A DNA stretch of 64,000 bases from Spirosoma montaniterrae. GTDB taxonomy: Bacteria > Bacteroidota > Bacteroidia > Cytophagales > Spirosomataceae. The notes beneath the pieces were generated by a model. The model was not told where the DNA came from. It saw only the letters and a program-made list of their open reading frames with translations, and searched no databases. Below, piece by piece: positions 42,984 to 50,511 of the stretch. Each line of letters opens with the position of its first letter. Position 1 is the first letter of the stretch. The stretch covers positions 4,620,001 through 4,684,000 of the forward strand of contig NZ_CP014263.1 of assembly GCF_001988955.1 (NCBI RefSeq). The letters are read 5' to 3'. The translations under genes and the position numbers were made by a program.

Positions 42984-43607
42984 ATGTCTCAGAAAATTGT
43001 CGTTGCTGGAATCAGCACAGAAATTGGAAAAACCGTAACGTCGGCCATATTGGTCGAAGCCTTGCAGGCCGATTATTGGAAACCCGTGCAGTCGGGTGCG
43101 CTCGAAGATTCGGACACCGAAACGGTTCGGCGGCTCATCAGCAATCCGGTATCGCGATTTCATCCCGAAGCGTATCGGCTGCGCGAACCACTGTCGCCCC
43201 ACGCAGCCGCCGAAATTGATGGCGTAACGATTGATATTGAGCAAATTACGCTTCCTGAAACCAATAACGCGCTGATAGTCGAGCTGGCTGGTGGCTTGTT
43301 GGTGCCGCTAAACGACCATGACCTAAACATTGATCTGGTGCAACGCTGGCAATTGCCCGTTGTGCTGGTGTCGCGCAATTACCTCGGCAGCATCAACCAC
43401 ACGCTGCTTTCCGTGGAAGCGTTACGAAGCCGACAGATTCCAATTCCTGGCATTATTTTCAACGGCCCCACTACGCCCGCTACGGAATCGTTTATTCTGA
43501 ACTACACGGGGTTACCCTGCTTAGGCCGTATTGGTCAGGAACCGGAGATTACAAAGGATGTGGTGAGCCGCTATGCCACAGGTATTCAGCTACCAGCCTT
43601 GTACTAA
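42984..43607 (+). CDS. bioD: Dethiobiotin synthase
   Basis: The 207-aa product is BioD, the ATP-dependent carboxylase that closes the ureido ring of dethiobiotin. The Walker-type start IVVAGISTEIGKTVTSAIL is near residue 5, then KPVQSG near 40 and VELAGGLLVPL near 107. I chose ATG 42984, just after the hairpin; the earlier ATG 42930 lies inside the loop and would add 18 residues. The 3' end overlaps the convergent aminotransferase gene by 18 nt. Confidence 0.9.
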   Translation: MSQKIVVAGISTEIGKTVTSAILVEALQADYWKPVQSGALEDSDTETVRRLISNPVSRFHPEAYRLREPLSPHAAAEIDGVTIDIEQITLPETNNALIVELAGGLLVPLNDHDLNIDLVQRWQLPVVLVSRNYLGSINHTLLSVEALRSRQIPIPGIIFNGPTTPATESFILNYTGLPCLGRIGQEPEITKDVVSRYATGIQLPALY

Positions 43608-44411
43608 TTCGTTAAATCGTTCGAGCAGATACTGGCTTTTCGGTCCGACCTTGCCATCACCAATGGTGAGGTCGCCGATTTGCGTGATAGGCAGCACTTT
43701 CTTGGTCGAACTGGTGGTAAAGGCTTCGTCGGCGTCGTAAAGCTCCGACAGCAGCACGGGCCGCTCCTCGACCTTGAAATCGACAGCGGCCAGTTCCATC
43801 ACGGTTCGGCGGGTGATGCCGCGCAATACGTGCCGGTTGGGCGTAACAATCCGGTCGCCTTTCACCAGAAAGAAGTTGCTGCGGCTGAGTTCGCTGATTT
43901 CGCCCCCGCGCTGATACAGCAAATCCGACGCGCCAGCCGCCCGAATGTCGGGAGCTTTGAGAATCACGCGCTTGTAGTCGGTGCTTTTCACCTCGGCCAT
44001 CTCGCGCACATACTCGTCCAGAATCACTTTAATCCCATTCTCGTACTGCACGGGCGGCACGGGGTGAATTGCCTCGGTCAGAATGAGCAGATTGGGCTGT
44101 TCAATGCTAATGCTATCGGCAGAGTAGCCCCCCGTCATCACAAACCGAACCGCCACGTCCGGCTCGCCCGATTGCTCGATAAGCTGCATCACCACGGCGT
44201 AGGTTTCTTCTTTGCCGAGCGGCAGCGGCAAGTGCATCTGTGCCGCCGAGTTGCGAAATCGCTCCCAATACCAGTCCCACTGAAAGGGTTTGCCGTTATA
44301 AGTCAGAAAATAATCGAACATGCCGTAACCGCGCAACAGGCCGAGGTCGGTAATGCCAACCGCGAGTTCGGTAGTAGGGGCAATTGTGCCGTTGAAGTAG
44401 CCGTAGTGCAT
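43590..44411 (-). CDS. Class IV PLP aminotransferase
   Basis: The 273-aa product belongs to fold-type IV PLP enzymes (branched-chain, D-alanine or aminodeoxychorismate lyase group). The start HYGYFNGTIAP, GLLRGYGMFDYFLTY, the PLP-lysine region YKRVILKAPDIR, and the cofactor stretch ISELSRSNFFLV and LRGITRRTVMELA are visible. Which of the three activities it has is not clear from sequence. It converges on bioD, so a biotin role is not implied. Confidence 0.88.
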   Translation of the reverse strand: MHYGYFNGTIAPTTELAVGITDLGLLRGYGMFDYFLTYNGKPFQWDWYWERFRNSAAQMHLPLPLGKEETYAVVMQLIEQSGEPDVAVRFVMTGGYSADSISIEQPNLLILTEAIHPVPPVQYENGIKVILDEYVREMAEVKSTDYKRVILKAPDIRAAGASDLLYQRGGEISELSRSNFFLVKGDRIVTPNRHVLRGITRRTVMELAAVDFKVEERPVLLSELYDADEAFTTSSTKKVLPITQIGDLTIGDGKVGPKSQYLLERFNELVQGW

Positions 44412-44431
44412 AGGAAATGCGTTATTTTAAC

Positions 44432-44527
44432 GTTGCGTAGCAACCAAACCTATTTCGTTCGGTCGCTACGCGACGGAGGGGCCGGGGATAACCTTTGTTT
44501 CTATAAATATTAGGTCGCTAACGCGAC
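44432..44527. repeat. Block of short GC palindromes
   Basis: Three small inverted repeats occur in 96 nt: GTTGC-GTA-GCAAC (44432-44444), GTCGC-TAC-GCGAC (44462-44474) and GTCGC-TAAC-GCGAC (44514-44527). The region reads like interspersed repeat DNA (44462 onward: CGCTACGCGACGG). It lies between the aminotransferase gene and ettA. Confidence 0.5.
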
Positions 44528-44629
44528 GTTGTGGAACAGGAAAATTTAGGATGCCAGTACAACGGTCGGCTGTATGAGCAACGAAAATGTGTGCGCCAGC
44601 AACAAAATCCTGCGGGGCCGCCCGCGCGG

Positions 44630-44665
44630 TTAATCCTGTAAATCCTGTCCAATCCCGGTTCAGAC
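44630..44665. repeat. Dispersed GGATT-type repeat, copy 2
   Basis: It matches 2725-2760 with two substitutions over 36 nt, and lies just after the ettA stop codon at 44669. The two copies are 42 kb apart, both at the 3' end of a minus-strand gene. Confidence 0.7.
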
Positions 44666-44668
44666 ACT

Positions 44669-46336
44669 TCAGACTAATTTCTTATACTTTATCCGCGTTG
44701 GCGTAGCGTCGGTACCGAGTCGTTTGCGTCGGTTCTCTTCGTATTCGGAGAAGTTGCCCTCAAACCAGTACACCTGCGAGTCGCCTTCAAAAGCCAGAAT
44801 GTGCGTAGCGATGCGGTCCAGAAACCAACGGTCGTGGCTGATGACGACGGCGCAGCCCGCGAAGTTTTCCAAGCCTTCTTCCAATGCCCGCAGCGTGTTT
44901 ACGTCGAGGTCGTTGGTTGGCTCATCGAGCAACAGCAGATTCGCGCCTTCTTTCAGAATCATGGCAAGGTGAACCCGGTTGCGTTCGCCCCCCGACAATG
45001 TCGCGATTTTCTTCTCCTGATCGGCTCCGGCAAAGTTGAACCGGCTCACGTAGGCGCGGGCGTTGCTTTGTTTGCCGCCGAGCATAATCCACTCGTTGCC
45101 GCCCGAAATGGTTTCGTACACCGTCTTGTTCGGGTCTAAGCCATCGTGTTCCTGATCGACGTAGGCCACTTTTACCGTTTCGCCCACCGCAAAACTGCCC
45201 GCGTCGGGTTTCTCGCGGCCTGTAATTAGTTTGAACAGCGTGGTTTTACCGGCACCATTCGGGCCGATGATGCCCACAATACCACCCTGCGGCAGTCGGA
45301 AGCCCAAATGCTCGAACAGCAGCCGGTCGCCGTAGGCTTTGGCAACATCCTCAGCCTCAATCACCTTCGCGCCCAAACGCGGGCCGGAGGGAATGAAAAT
45401 CTCTAAGCGTTCTTCTTTCTGGCGATTGTCTTCGTCTAAGAGCCGTTCGTAGGCACCCAATCGCGCTTTCGACTTGGCCTGTCGGGCTTTCGGTGCCATC
45501 CGAACCCATTCCAGTTCGCGTTGCAGCGTCTTTTGCCGTTTCGACTCTGATTTTTCTTCCTTCGCCAGCCGCTGCTGTTTCTGGTCGAGCCACGACGAAT
45601 AGTTACCCTTCCACGGAATGCCTTCACCCCGGTCGAGTTCGAGAATCCAGCCTGCTACATTGTCTAAGAAATAGCGGTCGTGCGTTACGGCAATGACCGT
45701 GCCTTTGTATTGCCGCAAGTGTTCTTCGAGCCACAGCACCGACTCGGCATCGAGGTGGTTGGTCGGCTCATCGAGCAGCAGCACGTCGGGTTGCTGGAGC
45801 AGCAGTCGGCACAGCGCTACGCGCCGTTTTTCGCCCCCGGAGAGGTTGTCTATAACCGCATCGGGCGGGGGGCAGCGAAGCGCATCCATGGCCCGTTCGA
45901 GCTTTTGGTCGAGTTCCCATGCCTCATGCTGGTCGAGTTTTTCCTGCACTTCGCCCTGCCGCGCCAATAGCTTGTCGAAGTCGGCATCGGGGTCGCCGAA
46001 GGCTTCGTTGATTTCATCGAACTCTCTGAGCAGGTTCACCACGTCCTGAACGCCCTCCTGCACCACCTCCAGCACGGTTTTGCCAGCCTCGAATTTTGGT
46101 TCCTGTTCGAGCATACCAACCGAGTAGCCGGGCGAAAACACAACTTCGCCGGTATAGTTCTTGTCGATACCGGCAATGATGCGCAGTAAGGTTGACTTCC
46201 CCGACCCATTTAGGCCCAAAACCCCGATTTTGGCACCGTAAAAAAAGGAAAGGTAGATGTTCTTTAGGATTTGTCGGTTCGGCGGAATATTTTTACTCAC
46301 GCCCGCCATGGAGAAGATTATGGTTTCCTGACTCAT
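44669..46336 (-). CDS. ettA: Energy-dependent translational throttle protein EttA (ABC-F)
   Basis: The 555-aa product is an ABC-F protein with two ATPase domains: Walker A GLNGSGKST (about 40) and GPNGAGKTT (about 355), signatures LSGGEKRRVAL and LSGGERNRVHL, and Walker B runs VLLLDEPTNHLD and LLLLDEPTNDLD. The linker and arm regions fit EttA, which binds the ribosome's E site and controls translation by energy state. No membrane part is present. It has a canonical promoter. Confidence 0.95.
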   Translation of the reverse strand: MSQETIIFSMAGVSKNIPPNRQILKNIYLSFFYGAKIGVLGLNGSGKSTLLRIIAGIDKNYTGEVVFSPGYSVGMLEQEPKFEAGKTVLEVVQEGVQDVVNLLREFDEINEAFGDPDADFDKLLARQGEVQEKLDQHEAWELDQKLERAMDALRCPPPDAVIDNLSGGEKRRVALCRLLLQQPDVLLLDEPTNHLDAESVLWLEEHLRQYKGTVIAVTHDRYFLDNVAGWILELDRGEGIPWKGNYSSWLDQKQQRLAKEEKSESKRQKTLQRELEWVRMAPKARQAKSKARLGAYERLLDEDNRQKEERLEIFIPSGPRLGAKVIEAEDVAKAYGDRLLFEHLGFRLPQGGIVGIIGPNGAGKTTLFKLITGREKPDAGSFAVGETVKVAYVDQEHDGLDPNKTVYETISGGNEWIMLGGKQSNARAYVSRFNFAGADQEKKIATLSGGERNRVHLAMILKEGANLLLLDEPTNDLDVNTLRALEEGLENFAGCAVVISHDRWFLDRIATHILAFEGDSQVYWFEGNFSEYEENRRKRLGTDATPTRIKYKKLV

Positions 46337-46371
46337 TAATTTCTAATAGATTTGTGGTTGGCAAAACGTCT

Positions 46372-46402
46372 CAAAATTAACCCACAGCGCAGCCTTAACC
46401 AA
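46372..46402 (-). promoter_or_regulatory. Promoter of ettA
   Basis: The minus strand shows TTG (46400-46402), 20 nt, and TAATTTTG (46372-46379), matching TTG-N19-21-TAnnTTTG. The ATG is at 46336, giving a leader of about 30 nt. Confidence 0.65.
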
Positions 46403-46410
46403 GAACAGGA

Positions 46411-47688
46411 ATGGAAAACGCTTCACTGGTAGACGAATACGGTTACGTCTTAGACGGAAAGGTATTTTTGAAAGGCTACCTGGATTACCCCGACCGCCAA
46501 ATTGGCGAAGTCAAACGCACCGAGCAGGAAGCGCTCGATTATTTCAAGAATCGCTTCATCATTGCCGAGAACAAAGTCAGTCAGTTAGAAAAAGACATTG
46601 AGGAGGCCCAGAATAAAGGATCGTACCTCACTAAGCTGGTTCAACTTCGGAAGAAACTGATCAGCTTCGACGCCCTCGGCGATTTTCCGCCCCTGCTCGA
46701 CCGGCTCGATGCACAGGAGAAAATCCTGAACGAACTGATTACGGTCAATCAGCTCAAGAATCTTGAAATCAAACGCGCCCTGATTGCCGACGCCGAAGCC
46801 ATTGTCGACAGTACTGAATGGCGGCAAACTGCCGACGAACTTCAGGAAATCAAAACCAAATGGATCAAAACCGGCCCGGTCGATAAGACCGTGGAAGGTG
46901 AGGTTGAAGGGCGGTTTCAGGAGTTACTCGACGGGTTCTTTACGCGTCGGCGCGAGTTCTTCAATGAACAGAACAAAGTAATTCAGGAGCGGCTCGACAA
47001 GTACGACGAGCTGATTCGGCTGGCGTTTCGGGCCAACCGGCTCGGCGATCTCGACGCGGCTTTTCAGGAAGTTCGCAGGCTCAACAACGCCTGGAAGCAG
47101 GTTGGCGAGGTGCCCATCAAGAAAAGTGGTAAACTGTATAAGCAGTTTAAAAAAGCCACTACGATGTTCTACACCAAGTATAACGAGGCTAAGGGCATTG
47201 TGATTGAGAAGAGGATTGACCCGCGCATCGAGGCTCAGATGAAGATGGTCGATGAAGTCGAGAAACTTTCGCGCCAGTCCGACATTTTTGCGGCTGCCGA
47301 GCGGGCTAAAGTCTTGCTCAATAGCTGGAAAGAGGTGAAAGTGCCGTTTAAGATGCAGGATAAATCGCTCAACGACCGGTTCCGGGCAGCCTGCGACAAA
47401 ATCTTTGAACTCAGCTACCTCGGTCGTGTGCTGGCCCGCAAGTACCCGGCTTTCGATCTGAAGAGTCAGGCCGAACAGATTCGGACCAAGATCCGCGAGA
47501 TGGAATACTTAGTCCGGCGCGAAAAAAGCGATCTGCAATTTGCCCTTCAGGATGCCGACGGTCTCGACCCTAACAAGGACGAAGACAAACAGATTCTGAA
47601 CAAAATCAATACGCAGAAGCGCAAAATTGCGATGAAGGAAACCATCCTGCGTGAGTTCCAGAAACAGTTGGAAGCAGTAGGGTATTGA
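46411..47688 (+). CDS. DUF349 domain protein, coiled coil
   Basis: The 425-aa product is rich in Glu, Lys, Leu and Gln and nearly all helical. It contains repeated ~70-residue units of the DUF349 type, recognisable by RFQELLDGFFTRRREFFNEQ and FRAACDKIFELSYLGRVLARK. There is no signal peptide or membrane helix. DUF349 proteins are cytosolic and their function is not established. It diverges from ettA and is followed by two hairpins. Confidence 0.85.
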   Translation: MENASLVDEYGYVLDGKVFLKGYLDYPDRQIGEVKRTEQEALDYFKNRFIIAENKVSQLEKDIEEAQNKGSYLTKLVQLRKKLISFDALGDFPPLLDRLDAQEKILNELITVNQLKNLEIKRALIADAEAIVDSTEWRQTADELQEIKTKWIKTGPVDKTVEGEVEGRFQELLDGFFTRRREFFNEQNKVIQERLDKYDELIRLAFRANRLGDLDAAFQEVRRLNNAWKQVGEVPIKKSGKLYKQFKKATTMFYTKYNEAKGIVIEKRIDPRIEAQMKMVDEVEKLSRQSDIFAAAERAKVLLNSWKEVKVPFKMQDKSLNDRFRAACDKIFELSYLGRVLARKYPAFDLKSQAEQIRTKIREMEYLVRREKSDLQFALQDADGLDPNKDEDKQILNKINTQKRKIAMKETILREFQKQLEAVGY

Positions 47689-47694
47689 TTTTCC

Positions 47695-47742
47695 GTTTCT
47701 TCCGCAAGGCGGTGAATTAATTCACCGTCTTACGGAAGAAAC
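47695..47742 (+). terminator. Hairpin terminator after the DUF349 gene
   Basis: Ten-base outer arms (47695-47704, 47733-47742) plus an inner GGTGAATTAATTCACC stem make one long hairpin just after the stop. Confidence 0.7.
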
Positions 47743-47759
47743 CCAACATGAGTTTTAGG

Positions 47760-47786
47760 CGTGCCGCTACAGTGAGTAGCGGCACG
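47760..47786 (+). terminator. Second hairpin terminator, in tandem
   Basis: Eleven-base perfect arms surround a 5-nt loop and are followed by TTTCGTTTT. It lies 29 nt before the start of the next gene. Confidence 0.75.
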
Positions 47787-47814
47787 TTTCGTTTTGGGTG
47801 GTTGTTATCTCTGT

Positions 47815-48096
47815 ATGGAAACAAGCATAAAATCGTACCAAGCCGTTGCCGGTCCTTTCCGTGATGCGGTTGTAGCGGCCACCAACGCCCGCAAGTTCGT
47901 TCGGCTCGAATACCTGACCGATTTGAGCGAGTTCATCAAAGCCGACGTGGCCCTGCGCCGGTTGTATGAGCAGGACGGGGCCGAGTTTCTGGAATTCGCC
48001 ACGGGCGAGACTGTCCGGCTCGACCGGGTGGTGAGTATCGGCGGGGAGTTATCGCCCCTGTTTCCGGGCTATGCCAACTACTCATGCGATTGTTGA
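47815..48096 (+). CDS. Small unknown protein, weak Rof/Sm-fold resemblance
   Basis: I start at ATG 47815 (METSIKSYQAVAGPF); the earlier GTG adds little. The 93-aa product has no signal or membrane part. Its core FVRLEYLTDLSEFIKADVALRRLYEQD and EFATGETVRLDRVVSIGG has a strand pattern that weakly recalls Rho-binding antiterminators (Rof), which share an Sm-like fold. I am not sure of this. It is closed by a hairpin and sits on its own. Confidence 0.6.
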   Translation: METSIKSYQAVAGPFRDAVVAATNARKFVRLEYLTDLSEFIKADVALRRLYEQDGAEFLEFATGETVRLDRVVSIGGELSPLFPGYANYSCDC

Positions 48097-48116
48097 TAAA
48101 ATAGATTGATGCTCAG

Positions 48117-48147
48117 CAAAGGCCGTTACTTCATGTGATGGCCTTTG
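48117..48147 (+). terminator. Hairpin terminator after the 93-aa protein gene
   Basis: Eight-base arms CAAAGGCC and GGCCTTTG surround a 15-nt loop; TTAGTTTCTT follows. Confidence 0.5.
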
Positions 48148-48169
48148 TTAGTTTCTTGTGGCTAACTCA

Positions 48170-48198
48170 TTGATTTATAAAACATTTACATACATTTG
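48170..48198 (+). promoter_or_regulatory. Promoter of the START-like gene
   Basis: TTG (48170-48172), an 18-nt spacer and TACATTTG (48191-48198) fit the Bacteroidota promoter, and the ATG is 34 nt downstream. Confidence 0.55.
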
Positions 48199-48232
48199 AG
48201 AAACACTTGTACCTCCATACCATCTGATAACG

Positions 48233-48937
48233 ATGATTACCCTTGCCGATTGGGAATCGCAGCATGAAAAATGGTCGGAAACCGATCTAAGCCTGATGAC
48301 ATCGGATGCCGGTTGGCGGAAACGCAGCCAGAAAAACGGCATTACCATCTGGCAACAAGCCTTTGCCGACGATAAAAACGACTTGTTCCGCTGGCGAATC
48401 CCAAACGTAGCCGCTCCGTATGACTCCGTACATGACGTGTTCGCCAATAAGATGGTTGATTACCATCAGTATTGGACAGCCGAGTATACAGGGGGCTTTT
48501 TAGTGAAACACTTAAGTGAAAACGCCCAAATCATTTACCAGCAATTCAATCCAAACATTCCATTTATCGCTAAGCGTGACCTGCTGTATATTCAGTGGTC
48601 GAGACGAGTCGATAAGAATACGTTGCAGACGAGCTTTCGATCTATTGTTTTAGACGAGCTGCCAGTGCCTGCGGGTTTTGAGCGAATTGACTGGTGGGGC
48701 GGGCATTTGTTCGAGGCCAACACCGACGGCACGAGTCAGCTTGTTCTGATCGACCGCGAAAACCAGGGTGGCCTCTTCCCCGCCTTCCTGATGAATGCCG
48801 TAATGCCGGGCTACCTGACTCATCAATTCGAGCATATTATCGATTTCTTCAACAAAGGCGGCCCCGACGCACACGAAAAACTGCCCGACTCAACGAACAC
48901 AGCCCTATCATTGAAACACGTATTCACCGCACACTGA
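48233..48937 (+). CDS. START/SRPBCC-like lipid-binding domain protein
   Basis: The 234-aa product has the order of a START-type helix-grip domain: GITIWQQAF, FRWRIPNVAAPYDSVHDVFAN, then PNIPFIAKRDLLYIQW, and the long C-terminal helix with FPAFLMNAVMPGYLTHQFEHI. No signal peptide or membrane helix is present. Such domains bind lipids, sterols or polyketides; the ligand is unknown. It has its own promoter and shares a transcript with the next membrane protein, 16 nt downstream. Confidence 0.75.
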   Translation: MITLADWESQHEKWSETDLSLMTSDAGWRKRSQKNGITIWQQAFADDKNDLFRWRIPNVAAPYDSVHDVFANKMVDYHQYWTAEYTGGFLVKHLSENAQIIYQQFNPNIPFIAKRDLLYIQWSRRVDKNTLQTSFRSIVLDELPVPAGFERIDWWGGHLFEANTDGTSQLVLIDRENQGGLFPAFLMNAVMPGYLTHQFEHIIDFFNKGGPDAHEKLPDSTNTALSLKHVFTAH

Positions 48938-48953
48938 TTAGACACGTAGCGTC

Positions 48954-49760
48954 ATGGCGTTTTTGAACTGGTTAGCGAGTTACGAAGGCATTATCAATCA
49001 ACTTTGGCTATTTACCATCACAGCAACCGCGGTGTTGTACGTAATCTGTAACGTATTGCCCGACCGAATTGTGGGCCGTATTCTGCCCTTACACGCCGTA
49101 TTCAAGCCGAAAACCAACGTTGATCTGGATTTCCAGTCGATTGGCTACGCGCTATTACACACGACCTGGGTCACAAAAATCACTCATGCCACCATACTGA
49201 TTGAAGCTATGCTGTGGTTCGTCATTTTCCAGAGCTGGCACTGGAGCATTCCGTTTCTCGTCTTAGCCGTTATGCTCGTTCAGTCGCTCTTTATTGGCGA
49301 CCTACGCTTCGGAAGTTGTTTTATGCTGGTGGGCATCGCTACGTGTGCGGGTGCTGCCTACACCATCGACCGGCTGGGAATGCGCCATGCCGTGCTGCTG
49401 GCTGAAGTCGTGCTGATGCTGGGCGGTTTGCTGCGAATGTTGAGCCATTCTGCCGAATTGATACCCCCACTGTTGGTCAATAATTCCGATCAGTTCGAGA
49501 AGCTTTCGTCCCGGAACATAAACTGGAAAGTGCCGCTTTCTTCCATCGTCGGCTACGTGGGTGAGTTTGGCAGCAGCCTGCCGAACCGAATTCTGCCCGT
49601 TCAGGTCAACTATCTGTACCAGACCCTTTTTCGGGTTAAACCGCAAACAACATTGTCGTGGCCTGAAATCGATACAGCCGCCAAGACGGTACTGGTCGGC
49701 GGTTATTCCAAACTCAAGAGCCTACAGACGTATTACAACAGCGTTACGGGTGGGAAATAG
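48954..49760 (+). CDS. Predicted membrane protein, partner of the START-like gene
   Basis: The 268-aa product has about six hydrophobic segments in the first 165 residues, then a soluble C-terminal part of about 100 residues. The stretch LLHTTWVTKITHATILIEAM is recurrent in shape but I know no family match. It starts 16 nt after the START-like gene on the same strand. Function unknown; a shared role in lipid handling is only inference. Confidence 0.65.
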   Translation: MAFLNWLASYEGIINQLWLFTITATAVLYVICNVLPDRIVGRILPLHAVFKPKTNVDLDFQSIGYALLHTTWVTKITHATILIEAMLWFVIFQSWHWSIPFLVLAVMLVQSLFIGDLRFGSCFMLVGIATCAGAAYTIDRLGMRHAVLLAEVVLMLGGLLRMLSHSAELIPPLLVNNSDQFEKLSSRNINWKVPLSSIVGYVGEFGSSLPNRILPVQVNYLYQTLFRVKPQTTLSWPEIDTAAKTVLVGGYSKLKSLQTYYNSVTGGK

Positions 49761-49802
49761 GTTTGTTTTTCCTGACCCACGGTTAAATCATTTTTAAGAA
49801 TA

Positions 49803-50285
49803 TTACTTCAAACCCGTATAAAAATCGAAGGTTTCTTCAAGTACATTTTGATAGTGTAAGCGGTATGGATGTCGCGTAGGTAACACCACTGAAACGAGCA
49901 TACTGGTTTCGGCATCCGTAAGCTCAAAATCTATCTTATCATACTGCCCGCTCGCGTATTGATTAAACCATCGCGCGAATACCCGATGCCGGGCCTTATG
50001 GCGTCCATCTAAACTTTCACAGACGTATAAAAGTAAATCACCACTGTTCACAAAGTAGGTTTGGGCCAGATATATCAATGTCAGTTCAACACGCGGATCA
50101 TAAGGGCCAGGCGTGTAACCTTCATCGGGACCAAAGCTAAATTCGGCAACTCCGGCATTTTTTACAAACTCATCGTCAAAGTGGTGGGATGCATCACGGA
50201 ATTCGGTGGTATATCGAACGGCGTGGCATGTAGTAAAGCTGATGGACCCGTCAGCGTTTTCCTGAAGGGCGTAAGGGATTAACAA
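49803..50285 (-). CDS. Unknown protein (DUF6169-like), TTG start
   Basis: The 160-aa frame has only a TTG start at 50285; an upstream stop closes it otherwise. The sequence begins LIPYALQENADGSISFTTCHAVRYTTEF, resembling the DUF6169 group in Bacteroidota. It is acidic, and the middle VYVCESLDGRHKARHRVFARWFN is conserved-looking. No domain with known activity. It overlaps the small upstream gene by 35 nt, so it is probably translated from the same message. A two-gene module is possible. Confidence 0.65.
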   Translation of the reverse strand: MLIPYALQENADGSISFTTCHAVRYTTEFRDASHHFDDEFVKNAGVAEFSFGPDEGYTPGPYDPRVELTLIYLAQTYFVNSGDLLLYVCESLDGRHKARHRVFARWFNQYASGQYDKIDFELTDAETSMLVSVVLPTRHPYRLHYQNVLEETFDFYTGLK

Positions 50286-50421
50286 GACGAATTCCTTTTT
50301 GAGACAAAATATCGCGGTTTCCGGTCGTCAGGGCCTGACGAACTTCGTTCTTTTCGGCAACCCGCTCCCGGATGAAATCAGCTAATGTGCTTTTCGGGTC
50401 AACTTTCACGTAGCGTGTCAT
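50251..50421 (-). CDS. Small 56-aa gene upstream of the DUF6169-like gene
   Basis: I translated 56 aa from ATG 50421 to a TGA at 50251: MTRYVKVDPKSTLADFIRER, then a helical, Lys/Arg-rich end. It has a canonical promoter upstream (50456-50486), which supports a real gene. It overlaps the following frame by 35 nt. Size and arrangement recall antitoxin-toxin pairs, but I have no family match; this is inference. Confidence 0.6.
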   Translation of the reverse strand: MTRYVKVDPKSTLADFIRERVAEKNEVRQALTTGNRDILSQKGIRLVNPLRPSGKR

Positions 50422-50455
50422 CTGAACTTACGTTTTTAATGGAAGGAGTTATGCA

Positions 50456-50486
50456 CAAAATTAGTTCAACGTTAGTCACTAGGCAA
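50456..50486 (-). promoter_or_regulatory. Promoter of the small overlapping gene pair
   Basis: The minus strand shows TTG (50484-50486), exactly 20 nt, and TAATTTTG (50456-50463). The ATG at 50421 is 34 nt downstream. Confidence 0.65.
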
Positions 50487-50511
50487 TTATAATCTAAACA
50501 ACACAGCTATA

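Noticed and set aside
42726..43607. A 293-aa version of bioD starting inside bioF
   Set aside because: The first 85 residues are an out-of-frame read of bioF; BioD homology begins after ATG 42984.
44412..44668. Riboswitch upstream of the aminotransferase gene
   Set aside because: The palindromes are small and GC-rich, do not match any known riboswitch core, and resemble interspersed repeats.
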